Shown here piece after piece: positions 62,191 through 64,000 of a DNA stretch of 64,000 nucleotides (position 1 is its first letter; each line of letters starts with the position of its first letter). Origin of the DNA: Acanthochlamys bracteata (lineage: Eukaryota > Streptophyta > Magnoliopsida > Pandanales > Velloziaceae); the NCBI GenBank assembly GCA_019914995.1, contig CM034145.1:2046001-2110000 (forward strand), in the 5' to 3' direction. A program made the position numbers and the translations under genes. The notes beneath the pieces are model-generated. The model was not told the origin of the DNA. It saw only the letters and a list, made by a program, of their open reading frames with translations, and ran no database searches.

Positions 62191-63346
62191 CCCAAGGAAA
62201 ACCAATTGCGCCTAACTTTCGCATCCCAGGCAGTTGCCTAGATCCCGCCGTGCCACCATCATTAACCACTAAAAACATAACCACCAAGTTCACATTATCC
62301 CATCCAACAGAACTGCCTACCTTGGCCAGCAACCAAACTATGTCTGCAGCCAACTTCATCAACCAGAACACTCTCAACATACCATTACAGCAAGCACCTC
62401 TACTACCAACACCTGCTGGACCGAATTTTCCCTTATCACAACCCTCTGAAACACAACCCTTCCAAAATGTCATTCAAACAAATTTTCAACCGATGACTAC
62501 CACCAACCAAACCCAAACAAATAATTTTCCCATACCACAAAGAGCAGGAGAGATTGGAAACTATGTACCTCGGGATAGACACAAGTTTTCTGTGTTTGAT
62601 GGTTCTCAAGTGCACGAATGGATTTACTCATCCGAGAAATACTTCAAGTATTATCGGACCTCCCTAGAGGATCGACTCTGACTTCCAAGGGAAAGCCAAT
62701 AGATGGTACCAGAATTACGAGAAGGGTCGCCCACACCATTCATGGGCTGAGTTAAAAGAAGCATTGCTTAGGAGATTTGGCCCTAATGCATTTGGCCATC
62801 CTAACTATGCATTAAAACAACTTTTTCAGATAGGCAGTGTAGCTGAGTACCAAGCAGCTTTTAAAGATTTACGAACAAGATTGCCTAATGCAACTGAAGA
62901 AGACCTTGTAGGGGGATTTTGTGGGGGTCTCTCTAAGCAACTCTCTCTGGACGTCATTGCTAGGCAACCTATGGACTTGCAGAAAGCTTATTTATTAGCA
63001 AGACTTTTTTAGCAGAAACTTACATTGAGTCAGTCAACAAAACATGGACGGTCCCATCAGCTTCGAGCTGATTCTTCACTGTCTTATACAACCTCTATGG
63101 TAGCGGGGTTTACCAATCCAGTAAGTTCATTTTTAGCTACTACTACCATTCAGAACAGTGCACCAAGGCGCCGCCCAACGAGCCTCTGTTGCAGAGATTA
63201 ATAACCGCCGTGCAAGAGGTTTATGCTTCTATTGCGATGAAAAATATAAAAAGGGCCACAAATGTGCGACAAAACTATACGCTATTGCTGGACATGAGGA
63301 TGAAGTATGCGAAGATGAATTACGAAATAATGCTGAAGATCCTTAG
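62190..63346 (+). pseudogene. gypsy gag body with zinc knuckle (plus strand)
   Basis: A frame is open straight from the LTR edge (62190) through a Pro/Asn/Gln-rich region to RHKFSVFDGSQVHEWIYSSE, then stops at 62679. A frameshift restores the retrotransposon-gag domain (FQGKANRWYQNYEKGRP; LKQLFQIGSVAEYQAAFKDL). TAG at 63010 breaks it again. The zinc knuckle CFYCDEKYKKGHKC is at about 63220-63265. No ATG starts this frame. Confidence 0.85.
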
Positions 63347-63587
63347 GCGATGTGACTACTAATTGGAAAAGGTCCGACATGCAATTTTCGTTATCTAGAC
63401 AGAACATTGTTCTGCAAGGGATAAGAGAAGGAGGTGTGTCACGCCTTACCAACCTTTATCAAAATTCCTCCCTATGTACGGTGCGTCTACTTCCTGCTGG
63501 CCAATCCTCCACCAGTGAGCCTGTACATCCAACTAACTTGTAAGAATTACTTGACCAATGCAACTCTGTCTTCAAGCCAGTCTTAAG

Positions 63588-64000
63588 CCTCCCCCACAGC
63601 GTGCATTCGATCATGGGATTCCACTAGTTCCAGAAGCAGTGCCTACAAATATTCGCCCTTATCGCTATCCATATATTCAAAAGGCTGAAATCGAACGCAC
63701 CGTTAAGGAAATGCTCGAACAAGGTATTATCAAACCTACTAACTCTACTTTCTCCTCTCCCGTACTTTTGGTAAACAAAAAGGATGGCTCTTGGAGATTC
63801 TGTGTTGACTATCGCGCTCTAAATACGATTACCATTAAAGACAAATTTCCAATATCGGTGATTGACGAGCTTTTGGATGAGCTACATGGTGCCTGCTACT
63901 TTTCCAAATTAGATTTGAAATTCGGATACCATCAAATAAGGATGAAGAAAAAGGACACACATAAAACGGCTTTTCGGACTCCTGATGGCCACTACGAGTT
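63588..64000 (+). pseudogene. gypsy reverse transcriptase, partial at window end
   Basis: Open to the window edge: [13 protein letters not shown], then [75 protein letters not shown]. These are RT motifs of Ty3/gypsy pol. The usual SGYHQIR here reads FGYHQIR. The region between zinc knuckle and RT is only about 300 bases, too short for the normal aspartic protease, and no DTGS motif is seen. Confidence 0.88.

Larger units (their letters stand above)
61336..64000. mobile_element. Ty3/gypsy retrotransposon, rearranged; continues past the window end
   Basis: Head (LTR, PBS, gag N-terminal part) is on the minus strand at 61336-62190. Body (rest of gag, zinc knuckle, reverse transcriptase) is on the plus strand from 62190. 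The two meet exactly at the outer edge of the LTR. Either the head was inverted in place or two insertions abut. The protease is missing and frames are broken. Confidence 0.8.

Noticed and set aside
1-64000. CRISPR arrays, rRNA genes, intact tRNA genes, known plant miRNA sequences, organellar inserts
   Set aside because: Looked for by eye and not seen; a covariance-model or library search would be needed to exclude diverged copies.

Overview
The window is plant nuclear DNA. It is AT-rich, its genes have many introns with ordinary GT-AG borders, and it is densely packed with plant-type retrotransposons and miniature inverted-repeat elements. The proteins it encodes have angiosperm relatives: a REB1/TTF1-like Myb factor, an RSS3-like bHLH-MYC N-domain protein and an Rcf1-type HIG1 protein. 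The species cannot be fixed from sequence alone. Nothing prokaryotic, organellar or viral was seen. All gene models come from reading frames and splice borders by eye.

Layout. At 1-6.1 kb there is no intact gene. A broken partial copy of the first coding exon of the Myb gene lies at 1038-1373, fused to a repeat that also sits in intron 3 of that gene. A nest of foldback elements embedded in TA microsatellites follows at 3.6-4.7 kb. At 6.8-17.0 kb is a complete nine-coding-exon Myb-domain gene (474 aa), whose 3.4-kb third intron holds tRNA-like SINE candidates, foldback elements and two degenerate tandem arrays. An orphan exon-like ORF lies at 18.8-19.06 kb. Two decayed Ty1/copia retrotransposons follow (20.1-25.0 kb and 26.1-31.9 kb). 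The second is interrupted by an element flanked by a 9-bp target duplication. At 33.0-35.2 kb on the minus strand is a complete seven-exon RSS3-like gene (372 aa).

From 35.4 to 52.7 kb I recognise no gene. This stretch holds miniature elements: a MITE with a GC-rich hairpin core, a region with CACTA-like subterminal repeats containing a 490-bp foldback, a Tourist-like MITE with TAA duplications, and a 730-bp TRIM candidate with PBS and target duplication. On the minus strand, 54.3-59.8 kb encodes an 83-aa HIG1-domain mitochondrial protein split by a 5.2-kb intron, which contains another exon-like segment and a ~125-bp tandem repeat. The right end (61.3-64.0 kb) is a Ty3/gypsy element whose LTR-PBS-gag head points opposite to its gag-RT body. 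It runs off the window.

The three intact genes (rDNA/chromatin Myb factor, bHLH-type regulator, respiratory-chain factor) have no evident shared pathway and look independently transcribed. The most unusual material is in the repeats: the chimeric pseudogene, the sequence shared between foldback arms and a copia LTR, the inverted gypsy head, the GC-rich hairpin cassette and the TRIM.
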